From assembly GCF_029868385.1 (NCBI RefSeq), contig NZ_JARWNX010000052.1:1-64000 (forward strand): a DNA stretch of 64,000 nt, given 5' to 3'. Below are positions 43,365 through 64,000 of the stretch, one piece after another. The notes beneath the pieces were generated by a model. That model ran no database searches. It saw nothing but the letters and a program-made list of their open reading frames with translations, and was not told the DNA's origin. A program made the position numbers and the translations under genes. Numbering within the stretch: the stretch's first letter is position 1; every line of letters begins with the position of its first letter. This DNA comes from Nocardia cyriacigeorgica. GTDB taxonomy: Bacteria; Actinomycetota; Actinomycetes; Mycobacteriales; Mycobacteriaceae.

Positions 43365-44228
43365 CTACCCGGAGATCCGGAATCCGGGGTCGATACCCCA
43401 GATCGCGAGGGTCAGGAAAAGATTCGCGAACACCATGACGACGATGACCATCTTGATCGCCCGGCCCGCCGCCACACCGACACCTTCCGGGCCGCCGGTG
43501 GCGAAATAGCCGTAGTAGCACTGGATGAACGTCGACAGCATCACGAAAACGATCACCTTGAGCAGAGAGAAGAACACATCGGGGCCGATGAGGAATTGGA
43601 AGAAGTAGTGGTCGTAGGTGCCCGCCGAGGTGCCGCCGAGAAACAGCACCGACAACTTCGTCGCGAGATAGGCCGTGGCCAGTCCGATGCTGTAGAGCGG
43701 GACGATGGTCAGCGTCGAGGCGATCATCCGCGTCGTCACCAGATACGGCAGCGGCCGGATCGCGATGGACTCGAGCGCGTCGATCTCCTCCGAGATCCGC
43801 ATGGAACCCAGTTGTGCGGTGAAACGGCAGCCCGCCTGGATGGCGAACGCGAGGGTGGCCAGGATCGGGGCGAGCTCACGTGTGGTCGCGAAACCGGAGA
43901 TCGCGCCGGTCAACGGCCCCATTGTGAGCAGATTCAACGCCGTGAACGATTCCATTCCCACGGTGATGCCACCGAAGGCACACAGGATGATCACCACGCC
44001 GACGGTGCCGCCGCCGACGATCAGCGAACCGTTGCCGAAGCCGACGTCGGCGGTCAACCGCAGCACTTCCTTGCGGTAGTGCCGCAGGACGAAGGGAATC
44101 GCCGCCACCGCCTGGACGAAGGTGATCGCCTGATGGCCGACCCGGCGATTGGCCTGGAGGGGAACCGCGGCCGCCGCGCCCGCCATCCGCACCGGTTTCA
44201 GCGCGGGCGGGGTGTAGGAGCTGCCCAC
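43365..44228 (-). CDS. yrbEB: MlaE/YrbE-family permease B of the Mce importer
   Basis: The 287-residue membrane protein has about five or six helices and MlaE signatures: ATTRELAPILATLAFAIQAG, and MRISEEIDALESIAIRPLPYLV, the coupling segment that contacts the ATPase. It starts at GTG one base after the yrbEA stop. The ATPase (MceG-type) is not encoded in the window. Confidence 0.92.
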   Translation of the reverse strand: MGSSYTPPALKPVRMAGAAAAVPLQANRRVGHQAITFVQAVAAIPFVLRHYRKEVLRLTADVGFGNGSLIVGGGTVGVVIILCAFGGITVGMESFTALNLLTMGPLTGAISGFATTRELAPILATLAFAIQAGCRFTAQLGSMRISEEIDALESIAIRPLPYLVTTRMIASTLTIVPLYSIGLATAYLATKLSVLFLGGTSAGTYDHYFFQFLIGPDVFFSLLKVIVFVMLSTFIQCYYGYFATGGPEGVGVAAGRAIKMVIVVMVFANLFLTLAIWGIDPGFRISG

Positions 44229-44229
44229 C

Positions 44230-45084
44230 TCAGATCACCTTCGCCGGAAAGAGTGTGTTGTACAGCTGGGTCAGGATGATGTTGGTGGCGAACAACATCA
44301 GCGCCGAACTCACCACCGCGGAGTTCACCGCGTCGGCGACACCACCGGGCCCGCCCTTGGCGTGCAGTCCGATATCGCAGGCGATGATGGCGGTCAGCAC
44401 ACCGAATACGGCCGCCTTCACCAGGGCGACGATCAGATCGTTGGCGACGGCGAAGGAGGCGAACGAGCCGATGAACGAACCCGGTGTGCCCGACTGGGCG
44501 TAGACGTTGAACATATAGGCCGTCGCGAACCCGACGAAGACGATGAAACCGCACAGCAGCATGCTCACCAGCACCGCCGCCACCAGTCGCGGCGCGACCA
44601 GTCGGCGCACCGGGTCGACGCCCATCACCATCATGGCGTCGATCTCCTCTCTGATGGTGCGCGATCCCAGGTCGGCGCAGATGGCCGAGCCCACCGCACC
44701 CGCGATCATCAGCGAGGTCACCAGCGGGGCGCCCTGACGAATGATGCCGAGCCCGGCAACGGCGCCGATGAAGGTCGTCGCACCGACCTGATTCACCAGC
44801 GCGCCGACCTGAATGGAGACCACCACCGCGATCGGAATGGCGACGAATACCGTCGGCGCGGCGGACACACTGGCCATGAAGGCGCACTGTTTGATGAATT
44901 CCTGGAACGGAAAGCGTCGCGCGGTGATGGCGCGGAAGGTTTCCAGGAGCGCATCGCGGCCGAGGGTGACCTGGCGGCCGAGCGTTTCCAGTGAACGTTG
45001 CGGATGGCGTTGCCACAGGCCCTTGACATCGGCCATCGCCTTCTCGAGATCGGTTTGCTGCGAGGGCTTTTCGATGATGGCCAT
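44230..45084 (-). CDS. yrbEA: MlaE/YrbE-family permease A of the Mce importer
   Basis: The 284-residue membrane protein has MlaE features: SIQVGALVNQVGATTFIGAV, PLVTSLMIAGAVGSAICADL, GSRTIREEIDAMMVMGVDPV and further C-terminal helices. A basic soluble N terminus of about 65 residues precedes the first helix. It starts at ATG three bases after the small gene upstream. With YrbEB it forms the permease core that receives lipids from the MCE tunnel. Confidence 0.92.
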   Translation of the reverse strand: MAIIEKPSQQTDLEKAMADVKGLWQRHPQRSLETLGRQVTLGRDALLETFRAITARRFPFQEFIKQCAFMASVSAAPTVFVAIPIAVVVSIQVGALVNQVGATTFIGAVAGLGIIRQGAPLVTSLMIAGAVGSAICADLGSRTIREEIDAMMVMGVDPVRRLVAPRLVAAVLVSMLLCGFIVFVGFATAYMFNVYAQSGTPGSFIGSFASFAVANDLIVALVKAAVFGVLTAIIACDIGLHAKGGPGGVADAVNSAVVSSALMLFATNIILTQLYNTLFPAKVI

Positions 45085-45087
45085 CGG

Positions 45088-45294
45088 CTATCCGATCCCG
45101 CGGGCGGTGACCTCACCGCTGAGCTGGTGCTGGAGTTCCACCAGCCCGTAACCCACCACCGCGATACCGGCGGCGACGGCACTGAGCACCGCGAGCCACA
45201 GCCCGAATCGCAGAACCGGATTCACTGTCGTCCGCCCACCGAGGATCTTTACGCCGCTCACCACGATGTCGATGAGCCACACCAGGATCATCAT
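45088..45294 (-). CDS. Small membrane protein preceding yrbEA
   Basis: The 68-residue protein starts at ATG 45294, overlapping the previous stop (ATGA). It has an N-terminal hydrophobic segment (MMILVWLIDIVVSGVKIL), a short polar NPVLRF turn, and a second helix (GLWLAVLSAVAAGIAVVGYGLV). Tight coupling to yrbEA suggests an accessory subunit or assembly factor of the Mce permease. No named family recognised. Confidence 0.65.
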   Translation of the reverse strand: MMILVWLIDIVVSGVKILGGRTTVNPVLRFGLWLAVLSAVAAGIAVVGYGLVELQHQLSGEVTARGIG

Positions 45295-45518
45295 CAGGTC
45301 ATGCACACATTCGCGAAGGTGAGCACGGGCCAGCACACGATGGCGCCGAGAAATGAGATGACGACGTCGATTCCGTGCATATCGCGTAGATGGCTGGTGT
45401 GCGTCAGCGTCCAGATGACACCGATCGCGCCGTATGGAATGCCGAGGATGACGAGGGTCCCGATGAATTCGGAGACCTTCATCTCGTAGCTGAATATTCG
45501 ATCCAGCTTCTTGAGCAT
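45294..45518 (-). CDS. Small membrane protein, first gene of the mce operon
   Basis: The 74-residue protein starts at ATG 45518 with GAAAGGAC upstream. A short charged N terminus (LKKLDRIFSYEMKVSEF) is followed by two hydrophobic segments (FIGTLVILGIPYGAIGVIWTL and VVISFLGAIVCWPVLTFANV). It overlaps the next small membrane gene by ATGA, so both are made with YrbEA. A permease-associated role is inferred. No named family recognised. Confidence 0.65.
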   Translation of the reverse strand: MLKKLDRIFSYEMKVSEFIGTLVILGIPYGAIGVIWTLTHTSHLRDMHGIDVVISFLGAIVCWPVLTFANVCMT

Positions 45519-45773
45519 CGCCTGAGTCCTTTCCTACGCCGGTCGACCCGCCCGGCGCACGATCCCCGCCGCCGTGCGCACCGCTGCGTGCTGTCTGCCC
45601 GGCGCGTCTCCCCACCGGTCCGGCTGGATCGGTATGTTACGCACCATTCCGCTCGCGAAGGAAGAGATTCGACAAGATTCCATCCAGCAATGGCGTGATT
45701 GACCAGACCAGCCAGGCGATACGGGTTCGATGTGCGAGCAAAAGTTATCGACTGTTCACTAGTCGAACTGCCC

Positions 45774-45802
45774 TTGCCAGGAAGAATTACCAGTAACATA
45801 AT
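45774..45802 (+). promoter_or_regulatory. Sigma70-type promoter of the MpaB-family oxygenase operon
   Basis: TTGCCA (45774-45779), a 17-base spacer and CATAAT (45797-45802) each match consensus at five of six bases. The start codon is 50 bases downstream. The spacer contains TTAC-CA-GTAA, so a repressor could sit between the boxes. The 333-base divergent gap also holds the mce promoter, which I could not place. Confidence 0.6.
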
Positions 45803-45851
45803 GGGTCCGGTGGCACCCTTCGAGCCCCATCGGAAGCAGGAGAGTTCGATC

Positions 45852-46760
45852 ATGACCGCAGTCGCGCGAACCCACGAGCACGATGACCTTCCGCCGCTGA
45901 CCACCGAGCAGACCCGCATCCGCATCAGCGCCGAACATCGCCCCTTCACCAAGCGCCCGCTCGCGCTGACCGACGCCCTGGATTTCTGGAGCTTCGGTGG
46001 CGCGGCGGCCAATGTCGTGATGCAGATGGCGCGGCCCGGTGTCGGCTACGGGGTGGCCGAGAGCCGGGTGAAGTCCGGTGCGCTCATGGTTCATCCGTGG
46101 AAGCGGGCCAGGACCACCACGCAATATCTGGCCGTGTCGATCCTCGGCACCCAGGACGAGATCGACGCCTTCCGCGAGGCGGTCAACGTGGCGCACCGTC
46201 AGGTGCGGTCGGGACCGGACAGCACGGTCAAATACAACGCCTTCGACCGCGACCTGCAACTGTGGGTGGCCGCCTGCCTGTTCATCGGCTTCGAGGACAC
46301 CTACCAGCTACTCAACGGCAAGATGACCGAAGAACAGGCCGAGCAGTTCTATCAGACCTCCTCGACCCTGGCGACGGGGATGCAGGTGACCAGGCAGACG
46401 TGGCCCGCCACCCGCAAGGATTTCGATACCTACTGGAACGATCTGGCCCGCCGGGCCGTGCTCGACGATTTCGTGCGCGGATATCTCGACGATCTGCTGA
46501 ATCTGCGAATGATCCACTGGTATCTGCGGATCCCTTTCCGCGGGCTGTTGCGATTCCTGACCATCGGCTTCCTCGCCCCCTACTTCCGCGAACAGCTCAG
46601 GGTGGAGTGGACCGACGCCGATCAACGGCGGTTCGAACACCTTTTCCTGTTCGTCGGGTTCGTCAACCGGTTCATACCGCGATTCCTGCGGTTCGGCGGG
46701 TCCTATGCGCTGATGGCGGATCTGCGCAGGCGGATACGCAAGCAGAAGAATCTGATCTGA
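45852..46760 (+). CDS. Oxygenase MpaB family protein (DUF2236)
   Basis: The 302-residue all-helical protein belongs to DUF2236, a haem-binding oxygenase-like family that includes rubber oxygenase Lcp and fungal MpaB. Seen here: FWSFGGAAANVVMQMARPGVG, a KSGALMVHPWKRARTTTQY stretch, an FDRDLQLWVAACLFIGFEDTY helix, and a basic C terminus. ATG 45852 follows CAGGAGAG. The substrate is unknown. It forms a two-gene operon with the molybdopterin enzyme 13 bases downstream and is divergent from the mce operon, hinting at lipid or isoprenoid metabolism. Confidence 0.85.
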   Translation: MTAVARTHEHDDLPPLTTEQTRIRISAEHRPFTKRPLALTDALDFWSFGGAAANVVMQMARPGVGYGVAESRVKSGALMVHPWKRARTTTQYLAVSILGTQDEIDAFREAVNVAHRQVRSGPDSTVKYNAFDRDLQLWVAACLFIGFEDTYQLLNGKMTEEQAEQFYQTSSTLATGMQVTRQTWPATRKDFDTYWNDLARRAVLDDFVRGYLDDLLNLRMIHWYLRIPFRGLLRFLTIGFLAPYFREQLRVEWTDADQRRFEHLFLFVGFVNRFIPRFLRFGGSYALMADLRRRIRKQKNLI

Positions 46761-46773
46761 GCGACCATGAGAT

Positions 46774-49002
46774 ATGGCCACGCGCACGTCCTCGCTCCCA
46801 GCCTCCACCGCCGACCTCTCGCCGGGTGAGAACACCCGGCTCGGACTGCGCACCTGCCCGCTGTGCGAGGCGGTGTGCGGGCTCGAGCTGACTCTCGACC
46901 GCGACGACCACGTCCTCTCGGTCCGCGGCGACCGGCAGGACCCGTTCAGCGCGGGTTTCCTCTGCCCGAAGGGCGCCAGCCTCGGCGCCCTCGACGCCGA
47001 TTCGGACCGCTTGACCGAACCGATGGTCCGCGACCGCGCCACCGGCGACTGGCGCACCACGTCATGGGATGACGCGTTCGACCTGATCGCCGAGCGGTTC
47101 CCCGCGGTGAAGGCCGAGTACGGCAACCAATCGGCCGCGCTGTACCTCGGCAACCCCAACGCGCACAGCGTGGCGGGCGCGCTGTACGTCCCGGCGCTGA
47201 TTCGTGGACTCGGCACCAGGAACCTGTATTCGGCGAGCACCGCCGATCAGATGCCCAAACAGGTCTCCTGCGGCCTGATGTTCGGCGATCCGCTCGCCAT
47301 CCCGGTGCCCGATCTGGATCGGACCGACTACCTGCTGATGCTCGGCGCGAATCCGCTGGAATCGAACGGATCGATCTGCACCGCGCCGGACTTCCCCGGC
47401 CGCTTGAAGGCGCTGCGGGCGCGCGGTGGGCGGCTGGTGGTGGTCGATCCACGCCGCACCCGCACGGCCGACGCCGCCGACGAGCATCTGTTCATCCGGC
47501 CCGGCAGCGACGCCTATCTGCTGTTCGGAATCGTGCACACCTTGTTCGCCGAGGGCCTCGTCCGGGTGGGCGTGGAGGTGCGCGGTCTCGACGAGGTCCG
47601 CGCCGCCGCAGCGGATTTCACGCCGGAATCGGTCGAGCGACGCACCGGGGTGCCCGGCGACACCGTGGTGCGGCTCGCGCGTGAAATCGCCGCGGCGGCC
47701 ACCGCCGCCGTGTACGCCCGCATCGGTACCTGCACCACCGAGTTCGGCACGGTGACGCAGTGGCTCGTCGACGTGATCAACACGCTCACCGGGAACCTGG
47801 ACGCTCCTGGCGGTGCCATGTTCGCCGCGGCCGCGGCGCTGGGCATCGTGCGCAGCAAACCGTTCCGCACCGGCCGCTGGGCCAGCCGGGTTCGTGCACT
47901 GCCCGAGGCCATGGGCGAACTCCCCGTGGCGACCCTCGCCGATGAGATCAGCGCACCGGGCGAGGGCCGGGTCCGGGCCTTGATCACGGTCGCGGGTAAT
48001 CCGGTGCTGTCGGCACCGAACGGCGCCAGGCTCGACGCGGCGTTCGCCGAACTCGACTTCATGGTGAGCGTCGACTGCTATCTGAACGAGACCACGTGTC
48101 ACGCCGATGTGATCCTGCCGCCACCGCGCCCCTTGCAGTCACCGCATTACGACTTCGCGCTGTTGCAGTTCGCGGTCCGCAATTACGCCCGCTATTCGCG
48201 GCCGCTGGTGCCGCTGGGCGATCGGCCGTCCGAGGCGGCTGTCATCGCCCGGCTCGCGGCGGCGGTCACCGGAGGTTCGCATCGCGGCGCCGATGGGCGC
48301 GACGCGCTCGACGCGTTCGACGAATTCGTGATCGCGGGCACCCTGCACAAAGCCGGGCTCGCCGAGCGCAGATCCGAACTGGCCGGTGCGAATACGACCG
48401 AACAGCGCCTCGACATGATGTTGCGGCTCGGTCCCTACGGTGCGTGGAACGGCGGCACGCTCACTCTGACGACGCTGCTGGACAACCCGCACGGCATCGA
48501 CCTCGGACCCCTGCGGCCGCGGCTGCCCGAAGTGCTGCGCACCAAGTCCGGCCGAGTCGAGCTGGCGCCGCCGCAATTGCTCGCTGACGTCGAACGGCTG
48601 CGGGCCGGTCTGGCCGCGGTGGCGCCGGAGATGGTGTTGATCGGCCGCCGCCATCTGCGTTCCAACAACAGTTGGATGCACAATATGCCGCGTTTGGTGA
48701 GCGGGACGAACCGCTGCACCTTGCACATCCATCCCAGCGATATCGATCGACTCGGGCTCGGCGATCGGGCCGTGGTGAAATCGGCCGCCGGTGAACTCGC
48801 TGTGGATCTGGAACCCACCGAGGCGATCATGCCGGGTGTGGTGAGCTTGCCGCACGGTTGGGGACATACCGGCGACGGTCAGCGCGTGGCGCGTGCACAT
48901 GCCGGGGTGAACACCAATGTGCTCACCGACGATGCGATTGTCGACATCCCGTCGGGTAATGCTGTGTTCAACGGTGTGCCGGTATCGGTGTCCCCGGCTT
49001 AG
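46774..49002 (+). CDS. Molybdopterin oxidoreductase with an N-terminal [4Fe-4S] site
   Basis: The 742-residue protein belongs to the DMSO-reductase/formate-dehydrogenase superfamily. Cys residues in CPLCEAVC and a later FLCPKG form the C-x2-C-x3-C-xn-C cluster site. The molybdopterin-binding regions are present: YLGNPNAHSVAGALYVPALI, LMLGANPLESNGS, VVDPRRTRTADAADEHLFIRPG, TLTGNLDAPGG, and a C-terminal dinucleotide-binding barrel (NNSWMHNMPRL, GVVSLPHGWGHTGDGQ). No twin-arginine signal is seen, so it is probably cytosolic. No partner subunit lies nearby. The substrate is unknown. Confidence 0.87.
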   Translation: MATRTSSLPASTADLSPGENTRLGLRTCPLCEAVCGLELTLDRDDHVLSVRGDRQDPFSAGFLCPKGASLGALDADSDRLTEPMVRDRATGDWRTTSWDDAFDLIAERFPAVKAEYGNQSAALYLGNPNAHSVAGALYVPALIRGLGTRNLYSASTADQMPKQVSCGLMFGDPLAIPVPDLDRTDYLLMLGANPLESNGSICTAPDFPGRLKALRARGGRLVVVDPRRTRTADAADEHLFIRPGSDAYLLFGIVHTLFAEGLVRVGVEVRGLDEVRAAAADFTPESVERRTGVPGDTVVRLAREIAAAATAAVYARIGTCTTEFGTVTQWLVDVINTLTGNLDAPGGAMFAAAAALGIVRSKPFRTGRWASRVRALPEAMGELPVATLADEISAPGEGRVRALITVAGNPVLSAPNGARLDAAFAELDFMVSVDCYLNETTCHADVILPPPRPLQSPHYDFALLQFAVRNYARYSRPLVPLGDRPSEAAVIARLAAAVTGGSHRGADGRDALDAFDEFVIAGTLHKAGLAERRSELAGANTTEQRLDMMLRLGPYGAWNGGTLTLTTLLDNPHGIDLGPLRPRLPEVLRTKSGRVELAPPQLLADVERLRAGLAAVAPEMVLIGRRHLRSNNSWMHNMPRLVSGTNRCTLHIHPSDIDRLGLGDRAVVKSAAGELAVDLEPTEAIMPGVVSLPHGWGHTGDGQRVARAHAGVNTNVLTDDAIVDIPSGNAVFNGVPVSVSPA

Positions 49003-49322
49003 TCGATATCCAGCGGCTATACCGCTACGTACCGAAAATCTCGGGCCGCGAAATCCGCCACAGGCGTTGCGGCATCCGCGCCACACCAATCGAACGGCGC
49101 CCACGTCGAAGTTGTTCCCGTGCAGCGAAACACGCTGACAGCAGGGTCGATCGCAATGTCTCGGCTGTGGAGCGACGAATTGTCCGAGACGTTCGCAGCA
49201 TTGTCATGATTGGCATGGAATCGGGTATATCCGTTATGTTTCGCACGGCACTGGCTGTGCTGTCATCGGTGTTCGGCACACGATGGCATACCCACATGAT
49301 CTGGATAGCAGGAGCGGCAACG
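49003..49322. other. Non-coding stretch between the molybdopterin enzyme and the HTH protein gene
   Basis: These 320 bases contain no convincing gene. GTCTCGG (49158-49164) and CCGAGAC (49184-49190) form a seven-base inverted repeat that may end the upstream transcript. A lower-GC patch at 49195-49245 with TATATC and TATGTT hexamers is a possible promoter for the next gene, and GCAGGAG lies about 10 bases before its start. Confidence 0.4.
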
Positions 49323-49934
49323 ATGGCCAAGAGATTCACCGATGCGGAAAAAGCCAGGGCGGTCAAGAAGGTGGAAAAGGCCCGCGCCGAGGGAAAGTCG
49401 TTGAACGCGGCGTGCGAGGAAGTGGTGCAGAAGGCGGGCTGGCCGTCGGTGGGCGCGCTGACCAACTGGGTGAAGGCGGCCGAAGCGGCGAACTCGGCGC
49501 CCGCCGAGGAGACCGTCGCCGTCGAGGAGGCCCCGGCCCCCCGTAGGCGCGCCGCGAAGAAACCGCGCAAGCCGCGTCAGGCCACCACACGTAAGCGCGT
49601 CGCCTCGACCAACGGCTCCGCTCCCGAGAAGACCGCGGCCCCCGCCCCCGAGGCGCCGGTCGCCGCGACTCCGATCACGATCCCGGAACCCGTCACCGTC
49701 GACACCGCGACCGAGGCCACCGAGGCGTCCCCCGCCACGGACAAGCCCGCCGCCGAACTCGTCGCCGTGGCCAAGGCAGCACCCACCGTAACCCCGGCCG
49801 CGGACCCGGAATTCGGCCACCGCTCCCCCGACGATCTCGCCCTCGAGGTCCGGCGCCTACGCATCGCCCTCGAAGAACTGCACGGCGAGAACCGCGCCCT
49901 CAAAGACCTGGTGGGGATCTACGTTCGCCGGTGA
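49323..49934 (+). CDS. DNA-binding protein: IS3 OrfA-like HTH, Lys/Ala/Pro linker and C-terminal coiled coil
   Basis: ATG 49323 follows GCAGGAG. Residues 1-58 resemble the HTH of IS3-type OrfA transposase proteins (KRFTDAEKARAVKKV, then a WPSVGALTNWVKAAE recognition helix). Residues 60-165 form a basic then acidic Ala/Pro/Thr-rich linker. Residues 170-203 form a heptad coiled coil ending in basic residues (LALEVRRLRIALEELHGENR), like the OrfA leucine zipper. No catalytic OrfB, terminal repeats or frameshift site is seen. A domesticated transposase-derived regulator or nucleoid protein is the likeliest reading. It converges with the NRPS operon. Confidence 0.65.
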   Translation: MAKRFTDAEKARAVKKVEKARAEGKSLNAACEEVVQKAGWPSVGALTNWVKAAEAANSAPAEETVAVEEAPAPRRRAAKKPRKPRQATTRKRVASTNGSAPEKTAAPAPEAPVAATPITIPEPVTVDTATEATEASPATDKPAAELVAVAKAAPTVTPAADPEFGHRSPDDLALEVRRLRIALEELHGENRALKDLVGIYVRR

Positions 49935-49946
49935 ACCCGACCAATA

Positions 49947-49975
49947 CCCGGCGAACGCACTGAGCGTTCGCCGGG
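49947..49975. terminator. Strong bidirectional hairpin terminator
   Basis: CCCGGCGAACGC and GCGTTCGCCGGG form a perfect 12-base stem with a 5-base loop in the 53-base gap between two convergent genes (plus-strand HTH protein and minus-strand MbtH). There is no T tract, which is usual for actinobacterial terminators. Confidence 0.8.
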
Positions 49976-49987
49976 CCCGCGGCGCGT

Positions 49988-50206
49988 TCAGTTCGCTTCG
50001 GCGGACATGGCCCGGATGAGGGAGGCCGGGCGCATGTCGAGCCAGTGGGTTTCCACGTAGTCGAGGCAGGTTGTGCGGGGGGACGGGCCGTGGGCGATGG
50101 TCCAGCCGCCGGGGACGGTGGCGAAGGTGGGCCACAGGGAGTGTTCGCCTTCGTCGTTGATGAGGACGTAGAACGGGGCGTTGTCGTCGTCGAACGGGTT
50201 GGTCAC
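49988..50206 (-). CDS. MbtH-family NRPS accessory protein
   Basis: MbtH proteins bind NRPS adenylation domains and help them fold and work. The protein has the family signatures NPFDDDNAPFYVLINDEGEHSLWP, then FATVPGGW, and a conserved Trp before the end (VETHWLDMRPASL). GTG 50206 with AAAGG nine bases upstream gives the usual 72-residue form starting just before NPFD. An upstream ATG 50242 overlaps the NRPS stop (ATGA) and would add 12 residues. It is directly downstream of the NRPS, its likely partner. Confidence 0.92.
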   Translation of the reverse strand: MTNPFDDDNAPFYVLINDEGEHSLWPTFATVPGGWTIAHGPSPRTTCLDYVETHWLDMRPASLIRAMSAEAN

Positions 50207-50238
50207 GGTGGTGCCTTTCTCGATATGGCCGGTGCGGT

Positions 50239-64000
<13,762 letters not shown>

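Noticed and set aside
42918..44279. 453-residue plus-strand frame across yrbEB and mceA
   Set aside because: It is antisense to well-supported transport genes and is rich in His/Arg/Gln/Gly, the usual antisense composition at this GC content.
49323..49934. Intact IS3 insertion sequence
   Set aside because: There is no OrfB integrase, no terminal inverted repeats and no target duplication around the gene. Only the HTH and zipper resemble OrfA.

Overview
The window looks like a chromosomal segment of a Nocardia-type actinobacterium (Mycobacteriales). The base composition is very GC-rich, with many GTG starts and tightly overlapping genes. It carries a complete mce lipid-import operon, an ESX-associated gene group (EspG, PPE-like protein, DUF3558 lipoprotein), a large NRPS with an MbtH partner, and a leucine-catabolism operon syntenic with Mycobacterium tuberculosis Rv2502c-Rv2498c. 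Genus assignment is inference from gene content and style. No rRNA, tRNA, CRISPR array or intact insertion sequence was seen.

Bases 1-11244 form a polymorphic-toxin locus. A giant toxin gene, cut by the left edge, encodes a disordered Asp/Asn/Pro-rich stalk with 16-residue repeats, two successive papain-fold glutamine-deamidase domains, and a C-terminal RelA/SpoT-like domain. A complete immunity-type gene (4754-5299) lies inside the toxin reading frame in another phase, between the two deamidase domains. Downstream is a bank of small putative immunity genes, including two more relatives of the nested gene, broken cassettes, and a TNT (NAD-glycohydrolase-fold) protein with a fused N-terminal domain that also occurs as a stand-alone protein.

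Bases 11268-23033 hold a Fic AMPylase with an XRE regulator, two small genes, the ESX-associated operon, cobM, an F420/PPOX-type oxidoreductase, a small basic-protein gene broken by an early stop codon, an unrecognised small gene pair, and a LysR regulator divergent from an MFS transporter.

Bases 23164-32838 hold 3-hydroxybutyrate dehydrogenase, a TetR regulator with two palindromic operators, and a six-gene operon: acyl-CoA carboxylase beta and alpha, acyl-CoA dehydrogenase, MaoC hydratase, CitE-type lyase and acetoacetate-CoA ligase. Together these would take isovaleryl-CoA to acetoacetyl-CoA and connect to uptake and oxidation of 3-hydroxybutyrate.

Bases 32900-45518 hold two tandem Mce3R-like double-TetR regulators facing a convergent mce operon: two small membrane proteins, yrbEA, yrbEB, mceA-F and an Mce-associated protein. 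Divergent from the operon are a DUF2236/MpaB-family oxygenase and a molybdopterin oxidoreductase (45852-49002).

Bases 49323-64000 hold an IS3-OrfA-like DNA-binding protein, a strong bidirectional hairpin terminator, an MbtH protein, and the last four modules plus thioesterase of an NRPS whose 5' end is outside the window. The first complete module appears to select serine; the other three specificity codes are not recognisable to me.
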